Source of the DNA: Primulina eburnea
Lineage: Eukaryota > Streptophyta > Magnoliopsida > Lamiales > Gesneriaceae
Length of the DNA stretch: 64,000 nucleotides
Reading direction: 5' to 3'
Assembly (NCBI RefSeq): GCF_022965805.1
Contig: NW_027331298.1
Coordinates: forward strand, 36,001 to 100,000
Under the pieces are notes generated by a model. The model saw only the letters and a program-made list of their open reading frames with translations. It was not told where the DNA came from and ran no database searches. Both the position numbers and the translations under genes were made by a program. Of the stretch, positions 46,001 through 57,551 are shown piece by piece. Position 1 is the stretch's first letter. Each line of letters starts with the position of its first letter.

Positions 46001-47673
46001 CAACAATTTTGTGCCGAGTTTAACCCATAAAGCATTCCAAAAGTAACTCAAGAATTTAACATCGCGACCAGAAACAATAATCCTAGGCATGCTATGCAAC
46101 CTACAGACTTCTCTAAAGAGCAAATCCGCAATGTTTGAAGCATCATCGGTTTTATGACAAGCTAAAAATGTGCCATCTTAGAGAATCTATCCACAACAAC
46201 AAAAATAGAATCCCTCCCCTTCTTAGTCCTAGGCAACCCCAAAATAAAGTTAATAGAAATGTCAATCCAAGTTCTTTTTAAAAATAGCACGCAAAAGTGT
46301 TCCCAAAGTTCTATTGACTACTTCAGTTTGTCCATCCATTTGAGGATGACAAGTAGTAGAAAACAACAATTTTGTGCCAAGTTTAGCCCATAAAGTATTC
46401 CAAAAGTAACTCAAGAATTTAACATCGCGACCAGAAACAATAGTCCTAGGCATGCCATGCAACCTAGCGACTTCTCTAAAGAACAAATCTGCCATGTTTG
46501 AAGCATCATTGGTTTTATGACAAGCTATAAAATGTGCCATCTTAGAGAATCTATCCACAACAACAAAAATAGAATCCCTCTCCTTCTTAGTAGTAGGCAA
46601 CCCCAAAATAAAGTCCATAGAAATGTCAATCCAAGTTCTTTTTAAGAATAGCACGCAAAAGTGTTCCCAAAGTTCTATTGACAACTTCAGTTTGTCCATC
46701 TGTTTGAGGATGACAAGTAGTAGAAAACAACAATTTTGTGCCAAGTTTTGCCCATAAAGTCTTCCAAAAGTTACTCAAGAATTTAACATCGCGACCAGAA
46801 ACAATAGTCCTAGGCATGCCATGCAACCTAGCGACTTCTCTAAAGAACAAATCCGCCATGTTTGAAGCATCATCGGTTTTATGACAAGCTATAAAATGTG
46901 CCATCTTAGAGAATCTATCCACAACAACAAAAATAGAATCCCTCCCCTTCTTAGTCCTAGGCAACCCCAAAATAAAGTCCATAGAAATGTCAATCCAAGT
47001 TCTTTTTAAGAATAGCACGCAAAAGTGTTCCCAAAGTTCTATTGACAACTTCAGTTTGTCCATCCGTTTGAGGATGACAAGTAGTAGAAAACAACAATTT
47101 TGTGCCAAGTTTAGCCCATAAAGTCTTCCAAAAGTAACTCAAGAATTTAACATCGCGACCAGAAACAATAGTCCTAGGCATGCCATGCAACCTAGCGACT
47201 TCTCTAAAGAACAAATCCGCCATGTTTGAAGCATCATCGGTTTTATGACAAGCTATAAAATGTGCCATCTTAGAGAATCTATCCACAACAACAAAAATAG
47301 AATCCCTCCCCTTCTTAGTCCTTGGCAACCCCAAAATAAAGTCCATAGAAATGTCAATCCAAGTTCTTTTTATGAATAGCACGCAAAAGTGTTCCCAAAG
47401 TTCTATTGACAACTTCAGTTTGTCCATCCGTTTGAGGATGACAAGTAGTAGAAAACAACAATTTTGTGTCAAGTTTAGCCCATAAAGTCTTCCAAAAGTA
47501 ACTCAAGAATTTAACATCGCGACCAGAAACAATAGTCCTAGGCATGCCATGCAACCTAACGACTTCTCTAAAGAACAAATCTGCCATGTTTGAAGCATCA
47601 TCGGTTTTATGACAAACTAAAAATGTGTTATCTTAGAGAATCTATCCACAACAACAAAAATAGAATCCCTCCC
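43007..47673 (-). repeat. Integrase-derived satellite array, right block (about 13 units)
   Basis: Continuation of the left block after the solo LTR, beginning with the second GTTCT (43007-43011). The units include several subtypes: [10 protein letters not shown] with a FCLEF-type altered junction, [13 protein letters not shown], and [11 protein letters not shown]. These subtypes occur in the same order as in the left block. The array ends within a unit at 47673, where X begins. Confidence 0.95.
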
Positions 47674-49811
47674 TGTGGGGACCCGGGCTCTAACTCAATT
47701 ATTTTGGGATTTATTGGATATTTGCTCGAAAATGTGGGTCAAAATTTTGCTTTTAACATGAACTCAAATGTATAATTAAAGCATAACATGTCTCTATATT
47801 AATTAAACAACATAATGTACATACAAGTCTGTCTAGTACAATCATACGCTAGTGTTTAAATACCAACTACAAATATCAGTAGTACAAGTCTAATAAGCAA
47901 ACACTAGAAATCTTCAACGCCCGAGATCTCCACGCTATCCTCAACCTCTCATCTAGCTCGAGACCCAGATCCTGCCCCACCTGTTGCCATGCACAAATAT
48001 AGACACGACAACAGCCGGATAACTCCGGTGAGAACAAATCCCAGTATAAAACATGGTAAGCATGTATAGAAACAATCTAAATCATAAAACATGCTATCAT
48101 GAACATATTCAAAAGTAATAGATTTCATAATCTATGAAAACAAATCAAAATTAGCATGCAACCCAATTCAGATACACATGAAATTTAAATCAAATCATAT
48201 AAACATGTTGTCATGACTGAAAGCAATAAACATGGATTTCATAGTCTATGAAACCACATTCATAACCACATGCAGTTCTAGTCAACTCATGTCTAGACTC
48301 GACTCAACTATATCTCTAGGGATCCCGGGGTGAATAAGACGTCACTGTCTGTCACCTACCCTCCCAATCGGGGTGACGTACGTCTTATTCCTAGACTTCG
48401 GTCATATCTGTATCGAATAATCTACAATAGGAGGGTGTCTGCTCCTATGTAACGATACACCGAACGTCTAGAAGTCTGACTATCTGTCAAACTTTCCTAC
48501 CTCAAATGCAATGTATAACAATCTGTAAACAAAGCATGTTCATTTCAAAGGATTTGAATATAAAGTCTATAAACAAATCACAATTATATCAAAAGATAAA
48601 CAATAATCAAGTATGTGATTTTATTGGGAAACTCAAATGAGATCTGATTTGAGTTATATCTTCCCAGATATCACATGAATTATACCTTTGTCGTCCTTGT
48701 CTGACGAAGACGAAGTCTCGAAGTCCAATCTGTCCATATCAAGTCTGAGATGACAATATCAAATACACTGTATCAATGTGTAACTCAATTCACGATCTGT
48801 TCTGATCAATACTCAACTCAGTATATAATCTGATCAATCTAAATTCACTGATGTTTCAACGGCATACTAACACAGTCTTGTAACTCCGTAAATCACAACA
48901 TCACTGATATCATATCTAATTCATAACACAGACATATGGTATAATTTCCTCAGTCTGATTCCACAAATATACCGAATAATCTATTCAGAACATATGAGAA
49001 TAATCATTTCTCCATTCTTGAATCAAGAACAATACCAATCTAGTGTTCAATCTAAATCAATATCTTCAGAAAATCATAACAATTGTATAAACAGTCTATT
49101 CGTAAATCTGACTTCGATTATACAATACCTACGGTAGCAAACACACCATATCTGAACCATATACAGTTCTAACAACATCATATTTCCAAAACATCTCAAA
49201 ACGTAATAAAACTTACGTCCTTGTGTAGCTCGAGTCGAGAGGAGTACGGTACTACGTTCAAATTCGAATTCTGATGAACGGTCCTTCCACAATCGCCAAT
49301 CAAAAAGGCGTAAGGATTTTCTATCAAAATGTCGACCTCCTTTTCTGAAATTCTGAGGGAAAACGTGTCATTCCTCTATATATATACTGCATGCATTTCA
49401 TGAAACGTGGCATCATTTTTCATGCAACACGCATGACCGTGGGTGCGGTGAGTGTAAGGAGCGCGGGTGCGCTCAAGCGGTGATCCTAGCCATTCTCTCG
49501 GCAGCTCATACCGCGGGTGCGCTTCTTGCAAGACCGCGGGTGCGGTGTCATCAGCGCGGGTGCGCTCCGTCTAATACCGCAGGTGCGGTGTGTCTACGGG
49601 ATTTGTACTTCATTTTCTGCACATGCACCGCGGGTGCGGTCGTGCTAGCACCGCGGGTGCGGTCGTGCAAACTTCTAAATTCTAGCTTTCTGATCATGCA
49701 ACACCTGGTTTCTCAAATCTTTCTTCCCTCATTGCATGTCATGCATTCTCATATCTTTCGAGTCTTACATTAACGAATTGGTTATCAATTCTATAATTCT
49801 TGGGCATTACA
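47674..49811 (-). repeat. 3' LTR of X (2138 bp)
   Basis: On the plus strand it starts TGTGGGGACCCGGGC and ends GGCATTACA. The left flank in the satellite is CTCCC. It carries eight copies of the ACCGCGGGTGCGGT-type repeat near 49440-49672. No coding sequence is supported in its 2.1 kb. Confidence 0.87.
49436..49672. repeat. Eight ACCGCGGGTGCGGT-like repeats in the X LTR
   Basis: Variants of the 14-bp box (ACCGCGGGTGCGGT, AGCGCGGGTGCGCT, ACCGCAGGTGCGGT) recur with short spacers. They are the reverse complement of the boxes in the Y and Z LTRs. The outer ACCGC/GCGGT halves are self-complementary. Confidence 0.88.
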
Positions 49812-49886
49812 TTTCTCCCCCTCTTAGATCTGAGTTCGTCCTCGAACTCTCAAGTAATCAATTCAGCTATACGAGAAGAAATGTAT
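49812..49886 (-). other. Polypurine tract and 3' interior end of X
   Basis: The minus strand reads TAAGAGGGGGAGAAA next to the LTR. Upstream is CGAGGACGAACTC, the usual end motif of this group. The interior is cut at TGTAT (49882-49886), the left flank of Y. Confidence 0.8.
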
Positions 49887-51501
49887 TGTAATAGCCGAGC
49901 CCGGTGTACGGTACGGTTTAAGCTTTATTGTGTTAATTGGGTTATGTGATTAGATGATTATAGTTGTGTTTTGGGCTATAGTATTATTGGTTATTATTTA
50001 TTTGAGGTGTTAGTTGGTGTTGATTGTTCGTTTCAGCGTTTCGAATCGATTTTAGTTGTTTTGTTACTGTTCATTGCCGTGAGTAGAGTGCACCCGCGCT
50101 CTTAGATGAGTGCCCCCGCGGTGTACTATTCATGATTTTGGATTTGGAGGGCCGTGGCATCACCGCACCCGCGGCAGTGCAAGGACCGCACCCGCGGTGA
50201 GACCGCACCCGCGGTATTTGTAGCACCGCACCCGCGGTGATCGTGCATGGGATTTATTTTGGTTGCCGTGAGCTTAGCGCACCCGCGGTGCTTGTGTGAC
50301 CGCACCCGCGGTGTAAGTATGGGCGAGATATTTAGTACCTTTTTGATTGAGTTGACTTCATTCCATACCTTATCTTATCTTCTTTTCGAGATTTTCTCTC
50401 CTTTTGGCAAGGGTTTTCTCCATTTCTTTTGCTTCCTATCTTTGTTTCTTGGAGTTATTTGGATTTTCGACTTGAGATCATCGTTCTCCGTGGTATAAGG
50501 AAGCTTAGGTAAGTTTTTGGTGCGATTCTAATGAGGTTTCGAGTTAAGGGTTATTTTGGATTTGATGTTTTGATGGTTCTATGGATTATTTAGCATGGAC
50601 TCTTGGATTTAGTCTTGATATTGGTGTTATTTATGGATTATTGTTGTAGGTGGTGTACCAAGAGTATAGTTGGAGGTGTTCTATTGGTTTGTAAGTGGAA
50701 TTTCCTCCCTTGTGCTCACATGATATTATATGTATTGTGTTTTAAAGGTTTCAAAGTGTTATTCCCTTCCATTGATCCATTGTTATGTATTGATTTCATT
50801 GATTATCTATTGGAGGCATTGATGTCTCACTATTGTTAAAAAGGGAATACAAGAGATATTATGAGATTGCGAAACGACGGCCTTAAATGCTATTGAGAAT
50901 TCAAATGTTTTATTGGATTGATTAATCATAGCCATAGCATTGCATGCAATTAGATGATCATCGACCATAGGCTTTTATCCCCTCACAGTTATCGATTTAT
51001 ATCGATGGGATATTGGCAACCACAGTCACAGATACTATTGATATCAATCCAACCAGAGAAAAGAGAATACCATCGTATTGCTATCTATTGCTATTGCTAT
51101 TGCTACAGTTATTGCTACGTTATTCATGTTTCAGAGTCGATGGTATTTATGATTTAAAAGCCATGTTTTACAGAGTATACTATGTATCATTGCTATGTAA
51201 GAGTTCCACTTGCTGAGATTTATTCTCATTTCAGTTATTTCATGTGATGCAGATAAGAGCGACGGACCGGGACGTTGACTGTGGATGGGGGTCATATGCA
51301 TACGAAGATTGGAAGGATGATTATTTTGTACCATTTTGTAACATGATCACACTAATGATATTTTGTATTTTGTTATGTCATTGGAATGATCATGTTGTTA
51401 TTTTGTAAACACTTTTATAAAATGTATTTTTAAACTCCTTCCGTTTGAAAGAAAATTTTAAATTCCGCTGTATTTTAATTGTAACGGGTCAGGGTGTCAC
51501 A
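49887..51501 (+). repeat. 5' LTR of Y (1615 bp)
   Basis: Runs from TGTAATAGCCGAGCCC to GGTCAGGGTGTCACA. It carries eight ACCGCACCCGCGGT-type boxes (50088-50314). Comparison with 56095-57551 shows about four substitutions and a 5-bp difference near 50920. No gene is supported within it. Confidence 0.95.
50088..50316. repeat. Eight ACCGCACCCGCGGT-like boxes in the Y LTR
   Basis: Includes four exact or near-exact ACCGCACCCGCGGT boxes between 50160 and 50240 and degenerate ones (GTGCACCCGCGCTC, GTGCCCCCGCGGTG, GCGCACCCGCGGTG). The 3' LTR repeats the set at 56296-56524, with one C-to-A change in the last box. Confidence 0.9.
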
Positions 51502-51506
51502 TTTAG

Positions 51507-51518
51507 TGGTATCAGAGC
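51507..51518 (+). promoter_or_regulatory. Primer binding site of Y (initiator tRNA-Met)
   Basis: TGGTATCAGAGC, five bases after the LTR end. Confidence 0.93.
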
Positions 51519-51635
51519 ACCGGTTCTTCGGACCAATGCATATGACTTCGTCTACTTTCAACTGTCCGGGTATGTTTTCTTGCATCTATCCATTGTTATA
51601 TATATTGATTGGTGTCTTGTGAGCAATTGTAGAGT

Positions 51636-54600
51636 ATGCCTCCTAAGCGTAAGGCAGCAGAGGGTGAGGATAGTTCTTCCTCGAGAGTTGTCGACGAGTT
51701 CGGCAAGTTGCTTAAGGAGCAGGCTAAGGTGCATAGCGATCAGATTCAACAGTTGCTCCGATTGCAAGGAGCAGGACAGGGTCGAGGCCAAGTGAGAGGT
51801 CCAGTTGCTCAGGCTGTTGGCACTGATGCCGTCTTTTCTTCTTTTAAGAGAATGGATCCACCGGAATTCGCAGGTAGCACCGATCCTCTAGTTGCTGTCG
51901 AGTGGGTCAAGGCGCTTGAAGCTATCTTCGATCATCTCCAGTATGAGGACAAAGACAGGATTAGCTGTGCAGTGTTTTTGCTGGTTAAGGCTGCCCGCAT
52001 TTGGTGGAATGCTACGAAAGTTGGAGTTGATGTTGCGACACTGAAGTGGTCAGAGTTCACTGACTTGTTCTACGACAAGTATTTCCCCGACGCACTTCGA
52101 GCGAGGAAGGTTACGGAGTTCTTGGAACTTCGACAGGGGAGCTTGGATGTTGGCCAGTATATCCTGAAGTTTGAGGAGGGTTGCCTATTTGCTCCGTATA
52201 TTGCTTCGAACGACAAGGACAAGGGCGCTCATTTCATTCGAGGCCTTAGAGCGGAGATTCGTCGTGATATCAACATGTCTAAAGCTGTTACTTTCAAGGA
52301 GATTGTGTCCAAAGCATTGTTGGCCGAGCAAGATGAGAAGGACATCACCAGGGAGAGGCAGGAGAGACACCAGGCCATTGCTCAGAGAGGCCAGGGTTCG
52401 AATCAGAGGGGCAGGGATCGTTTCAAGGGCAAGGGCAAGATGGAGCCGAGTTCTAGACCACCGCCAGTTCCATTTGATCCCGAGAAGCCACTGTGTCCAA
52501 AGTGTGGTAAGCATCATCGAGGAGAGTGCAGATTGGGCACTCATACTTGTTTTCGTTGTGGCGCGGCGGGCCACGTTGCTAGGAATTGCCCGAGGGGAGA
52601 TAGCCAAGGGAAGGTGCAGGGTCGTATCTTTGCGATGACCAAGGAAGGTATTAATCGTGATTCTTCATTGATCTCTAGTACTATTTTGATTTCAGGCAGA
52701 GTAGCTACTACTTTGATTGATACTGGTGCTACTCATTCTTTTATGTCTGAATTATTTTTGAGATCTTTGGGTATAGTTCCTTCTGTTCTTCCCCTCCAGC
52801 TTAATGTTGTTTTACCTTCGGGGGATGTCTTGTGCCCGACATCAATTGTCTTTGCGTGCCCTGTTCGTATTGAGGAGCGAGTTGTATTCGCTGATTTGAT
52901 TGTTATCCCTATGGTTGCCTTCGATGTTATTCTTGGCATGGATTGGCTTTCGACTTACCGTGCAGTTATCGATTGTGTTGCTAAGAAGGTGACTTTTGCA
53001 GATGATGGCCAGGGAGGAGCGCTCGCCAGCACAGGTACTTCGCTGGTCCTTCCTTTTATTTCTTGCTTTGAGGCTGAGAGATTGTTGTGTAGAGGTTGCG
53101 ATGGGTTTCTTGCTTCTATTGTGGATGTTGATAGATTGATTAAGTTGAATGTAGATGATATTGATGTGGTGAGGGAGTTTGCTGATGTGTTTGAGGATGA
53201 TGTTCCGGGTTTGCCGCCGGATAGAGATGTTGAGTTTGTGGTTGATTTAGCTCCAGGTACGGTTCCTATTTCTAAGGCTCCGTACCGGATGGCCCCTACC
53301 GAGATGAAGGAGTTGAAGACTCAGTTGCAGGATCTTTTAGACAAGGGCTTTATTCGTCCGAGTTCTTCGCCTTGGGGAGCTCCGGTTCTATTTGTCAAGA
53401 AGAAGGATGGTTCTATGCGACTGTGTATCGACTACAGGGAGCTTAACAAAGTAACTGTCAAGAACAAGTATCCGTTGCCTCGGATAGATGATTTGTTTGA
53501 TCAGCTCCATGGTGCTACTATGTTCTCGAAGATTGATCTTCGGTCTGGCTACTATCAGTTTAAGGTTAGGGAGTCTGATATCCCTAAGACAGCTTTCCGG
53601 ACCAGGTACGGTCACTATGAGTTTCTTGTCATGTCTTTTGGTTTGACCAATGCCCCTTCAGTCTTCATGGATCTGATGAACCGTGTGTTCAAGCCTTATC
53701 TGGATAGCTTCGTTATTGTTTTCATCGACGATATCTTGATCTATTCCAAATCCAGAGAGCTTCATGCAGAGCATCTCAGAGTTGTTCTTCAGTTGTTGCG
53801 AGAGAAGAGATTGTTTGCCAAGCTGAAGAAGTGTGAGTTTTGGCTGGATCAGATTTCTTTTCTAGGCCATGTGGTTTCGAGAGATGGCATTGCTGTTGAT
53901 CCGTTGAAGATTGAGGCGATTCAGAATTGGCCTATTCCTACCACCGTTTCTGAGGTACGCAGTTTCCTCGGTTTGGCGGGTTACTATCATCGTTTCATTT
54001 CAGGTTTCTCCAAGATTGCCCTGCCATTGTCCAATCTGACGAGGAAGACTGTGAAGTTCGAGTGGTCTATCTATTGCCAGAGTGCATTTCAGGAGTTGAA
54101 GGACAGATTGACGACAGCTCCTGTTCTTTCTTTGCCCAGTGGTTCAGAGGATTTTGTGGTCTATACCGATGCGTCGAAGAGAGGCCTTGGTGCAGTGTTG
54201 ATGCAGCGAGGTAAGGTTATTGCCTATGCTTCTCGCCAGTTGAAGGATTATGAGAAGAATTATCCGACGCACGATTTGGAGCTTGCAGCTGTGGTTTTCG
54301 CCCTTAAGATTTGGAGACATTATCTGTATGGCGAAAAGTGTGAGATCTTCACAGACCACAAGAGTTTGAAGTATCTGTTCTCGCAGAAAGAGCTCAATAT
54401 GCGACAGAGGAGGTGGTTAGAGCTTGTCAAGGATTACGATGTGACGATCAGTTATCACCCAGGGAAGGCGAATGTTGTGGCTGATGCTTTGAGCCGCAAG
54501 TCGAGTGCTTCATTGAGTTCTTTGATTCAGAGACCATTGTTGATGGATTTGCAGAGAGAGGAGATTGATCTGGTGATTCCAGGGACCATTGCTCGCTTTT

Positions 54601-56054
54601 CAGCGTTGGTCATTCGATCTACATTGACGGACAGGATCCGTAGAGAGCAGTCGACTGATGTTCAGTTGGCAGAGTTGAGAGCTAGAGCCGAGGCTAGAGG
54701 GAATTCAGAGTTTAGTCTGAATGGTGATGATTTGGTAACTTTCAGAGGCCGCATTTGTGTTCCTTCTGGCGACGATATTCGTAGAGATGTCTTGACAGAG
54801 GCTCATACCGCACCTTATTCGATTCATCCAGGCAGTACGAAGATGTATCAGGATCTTCGTCGACTCTACTGGTGGCCAGGTATGAAGAGAGATATTGCTT
54901 TGTTCATTTCTCAGTGCCTTACTTGTCAGTAGGTAAAGATTGAGCACCAGAGACCTGCTGGGACATTGCTTTCTTTGCCAATTCCTCAGTGGAAGTGGGA
55001 GCATATCACTATGGATTTCGTGACTGGTTTACCCAGGACGCAGAAGGGTTTCAATTCCATTTGGGTTATTGTTGATAGATTGACCAAGTCAGCGCACTTT
55101 CTCCCAGTCAAGACGACGTATTCGATGTCTCAGTATGCCGAGGATTACATTGCAGAGATTGTTAGACTTCATGGGGTTCCTGTGTCGATCGTGTCTGATC
55201 GTGACCCCAGGTTTACCTCAGAGTTTTGGAAGAGTTTGCACAGAGCTATGGGTTCTCGATTAGCTTTCAGTACAGCTTATCATCCTCAGAGCGACGGTCA
55301 GTCAGAGAGAGTCATTCAGATTCTGGAGGATATGCTCAGAGCTTGTACTATTGACTATTCTGGTAGCTGGGATTCCAAGTTGCCTCTTGTGGAGTTCACG
55401 TACAACAATAGCTACCAGGCGACGATTGGCATGGCACCGTATGAGGCACTTTATGGCAGGAAGTGCAGATCTCCTTTGTTTTGGGATGAGGTTGGAGAGA
55501 GGAAGATGTTGGGTCCCGAGTTGGTCCAACAGACTGCCGATGTTGTTGCAGTTATCAGAGAGAGGATGAAGACTGCTCAGTCCAGACAGAAGAGCTATGC
55601 AGACGTTCGTCGTAGACCTTTGCAGTTCGAGGTTGGCGATCATGTTTTTCTGAAGATAGCACCTCTCAAGGGTGTGATGCGATTTGGCAAGAAGGGAAAG
55701 TTGAGCCCTAGATTCATTGGTCCATTCGAGATATTGGACAGAGTGGGTGACCGAGCCTACAGATTAGCCCTACCGCCCGATCTTGACAGAGTCCATAATG
55801 TGTTTCACGTATCGATGCTCAGGAAGTATATTGCAGATCCTTCCCATGTTCTTCGCCATGAGCCATTGGACTTGACGCCGAGTCTGACTTACCATGAGAT
55901 TCCGATTCAGATTCTGGATCGCACAGTTAGAGTTCTGAGGAACAAAGAGATCGGCATCGTTAAAGTCCTTTGGAGGAACCATTTGATTGAGGAGGCTACG
56001 TGGGAACCAGAGACTGAGATGAGAGAGAGGTATCCTGAGTTGTTCGTGCCGTGA
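51636..56054 (+). pseudogene. gag-pol: Y gag-pol polyprotein, single in-frame TAG
   Basis: ATG at 51636 opens a 1098-codon frame. TAG at 54930-54932 follows CLTCQ in the integrase zinc-binding region, and the same frame then stays open to TGA at 56052-56054, about 1472 codons in all. Domains in order: capsid ([20 protein letters not shown]), CCHC knuckle [14 protein letters not shown] near residue 305, protease [10 protein letters not shown] (D362), RT catalytic FIDDI near residues 696-700, RNase [12 protein letters not shown] near 845. Integrase core acids are in VDRLTKSAHF, IVSDRDPRF and GQSERVIQ, and a chromodomain-like end follows (VKVLWRNHLIEEATWEPE). The stop is a C-to-T change at a glutamine codon; all other parts look functional. 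Confidence 0.95.
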
Positions 56055-56094
56055 CGTCAATTTCGAGGACGAAATTCCTCTAAGGAGGGGAGAT
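56055..56094 (+). other. 3' untranslated end and polypurine tract of Y
   Basis: TTTCGAGGACGAAATTCC precedes the tract AAGGAGGGGAGAT (56082-56094), which abuts the LTR start TGTAATAG. Confidence 0.9.
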
Positions 56095-57551
56095 TGTAAT
56101 AGCCGAGCCCGGTGTACGGTACGGTTTAAGCTTTATTGTGTTAATTGGGTTATGTGATTAGATGATTATAGTTGTGTTTTGGGCTATAGTATTATTGGTT
56201 ATTATTTATTTGAGGTGTTAGTTGGTGTTGATTGTTCGTTTCAGCGTTTCGAATCGATTTTAGTTGTTTTGTTACTGTTCATTGCCGTGAGTAGAGTGCA
56301 CCCGCGCTCTTAGATGAGTGCCCCCGCGGTGTACTATTCATGATTTTGGATTTGGAGGGCCGTGGCATCACCGCACCCGCGGCAGTGCAAGGACCGCACC
56401 CGCGGTGAGACCGCACCCGCGGTATTTGTAGCACCGCACCCGCGGTGATCGTGCATGGGATTTATTTTGGTTGCCGTGAGCTTAGCGCACCCGCGGTGCT
56501 TGTGTGACCGCACCCACGGTGTAAGTATGGGCGAGATATTTAGTACCTTTTTGATTGAGTTGACTTCATTCCATACCTTATCTTATCTTCTTTTCGAGAT
56601 TTTCTCTCCTTTTGGCAAGGGTTTTCTCCATTTCTTTTGCTTCCTATCTTTGTTTCTTGGAGTTATTTGGATTTCCGACTTGAGATCATCGTTCTCCGTG
56701 GTATAAGGAAGCTTAGGTAAGTTTTTGGTGCGATTCTAATGAGGTTTCGAGTCAAGGGTTATTTTGGATTTGATGTTTTGATGGTTCTATGGATTATTTA
56801 GCATGGACTCTTGGATTTAGTCTTGATATTGGTGTTATTTATGGATTATTGTTGTAGGTGGTGTACCAAGAGTATAGTTGGAGGTGTTCTATTGGTTTGT
56901 AAGTGGAATTTCCTCCCTTGTGCTCACATGATATTATATGTATTGTGTTTTAAAGGTTTCAAAGTGTTATTCCCTTCCATTGATCCATTGTTATGTATTG
57001 ATTTCATTGATTATCTATTGGAGGCATTGATGTCTCACTATTGTTAAAAAGGGAATACAAGAGATATTATGAGATTGCGAAACGACGGCCTTAAATGCTA
57101 TTGAGAATTCAAATGTTTTATTGGTTAATCATAGCCATAGCATTGCATGCAATTAGATGATCATCGACCATAGGCTTTTATCCCCTCACAGTTATCGATT
57201 TATATCGATGGGATATTGGCAACCACAGTCACAGATACTATTGATATCAATCCAACCAGAGAAAAGAGAATACCATCGTATTGCTATCTATTGCTATTGC
57301 TATTGCTACAGTTATTGCTACGTTATTCATGTTTCAGAGTCGATGGTATTTATGATTTAAAAGCCATGTTTTACAGAGTATACTATGTATCTTTGCTATG
57401 TAAGAGTTCCACTTGCTGAGATTTATTCTCATTTCAGTTATTTCATGTGATGCAGATAAGAGCGACGGACCGGGACGTTGACTGTGGATGGGGGTCATAT
57501 GCATACGAAGATTGGAAGGATGATTATTTTGTACCATTTTGTAACATGATC
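56095..57551 (+). repeat. 3' LTR of Y, truncated by Z
   Basis: Matches 49887-51348 and stops at ACATGATC, where Z begins. The remaining roughly 154 bp of this LTR should reappear after Z, outside the window. The 5 bp next to Z are TGATC. Confidence 0.94.

Larger units (their letters stand above)
47674..49886 (-). mobile_element. X: Ty3/gypsy 3' end (LTR plus short interior), interrupted by Y
   Basis: An LTR on the minus strand followed by a polypurine tract and about 60 bp of interior, cut by Y at 49886/49887. The LTR ends match those of Z (GGGTCCCCACA end, TGTAAtGC start), so X and Z belong to one broad family in opposite orientation. The rest of X would lie beyond Y and Z, outside the window. 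Confidence 0.87.
49887..57551 (+). mobile_element. Y: young Ty3/gypsy chromovirus-like element, 3' LTR cut by Z
   Basis: 5' LTR (49887-51501), initiator-Met primer site, a gag-pol frame with one TAG, polypurine tract and a 3' LTR (56095-57551) that lacks its last roughly 154 bp because Z is inserted. Over the shared part the two LTRs differ by only about four substitutions and one 5-bp indel. The left flank is TGTAT; the right flank lies beyond Z. Confidence 0.95.

Noticed and set aside
34754..47673. Regular repeats that might be taken for a CRISPR array or a gene family of integrases
   Set aside because: Units are 362-364 bp without short spacers, directly adjoining, and each is a partial integrase with a lost catalytic residue; a plant satellite explains them.
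50247..51216. Several 67-83-codon frames in the Y 5' LTR repeated in the 3' LTR (56455-57419)
   Set aside because: They are duplicated only because the LTR is duplicated; hydrophobic low-complexity content and no known domain.
52171..52638. Second plus-strand frame of 155 codons overlapping the Y gag
   Set aside because: A shadow of the gag frame in another phase; the gag phase has clear domains and this one has none.
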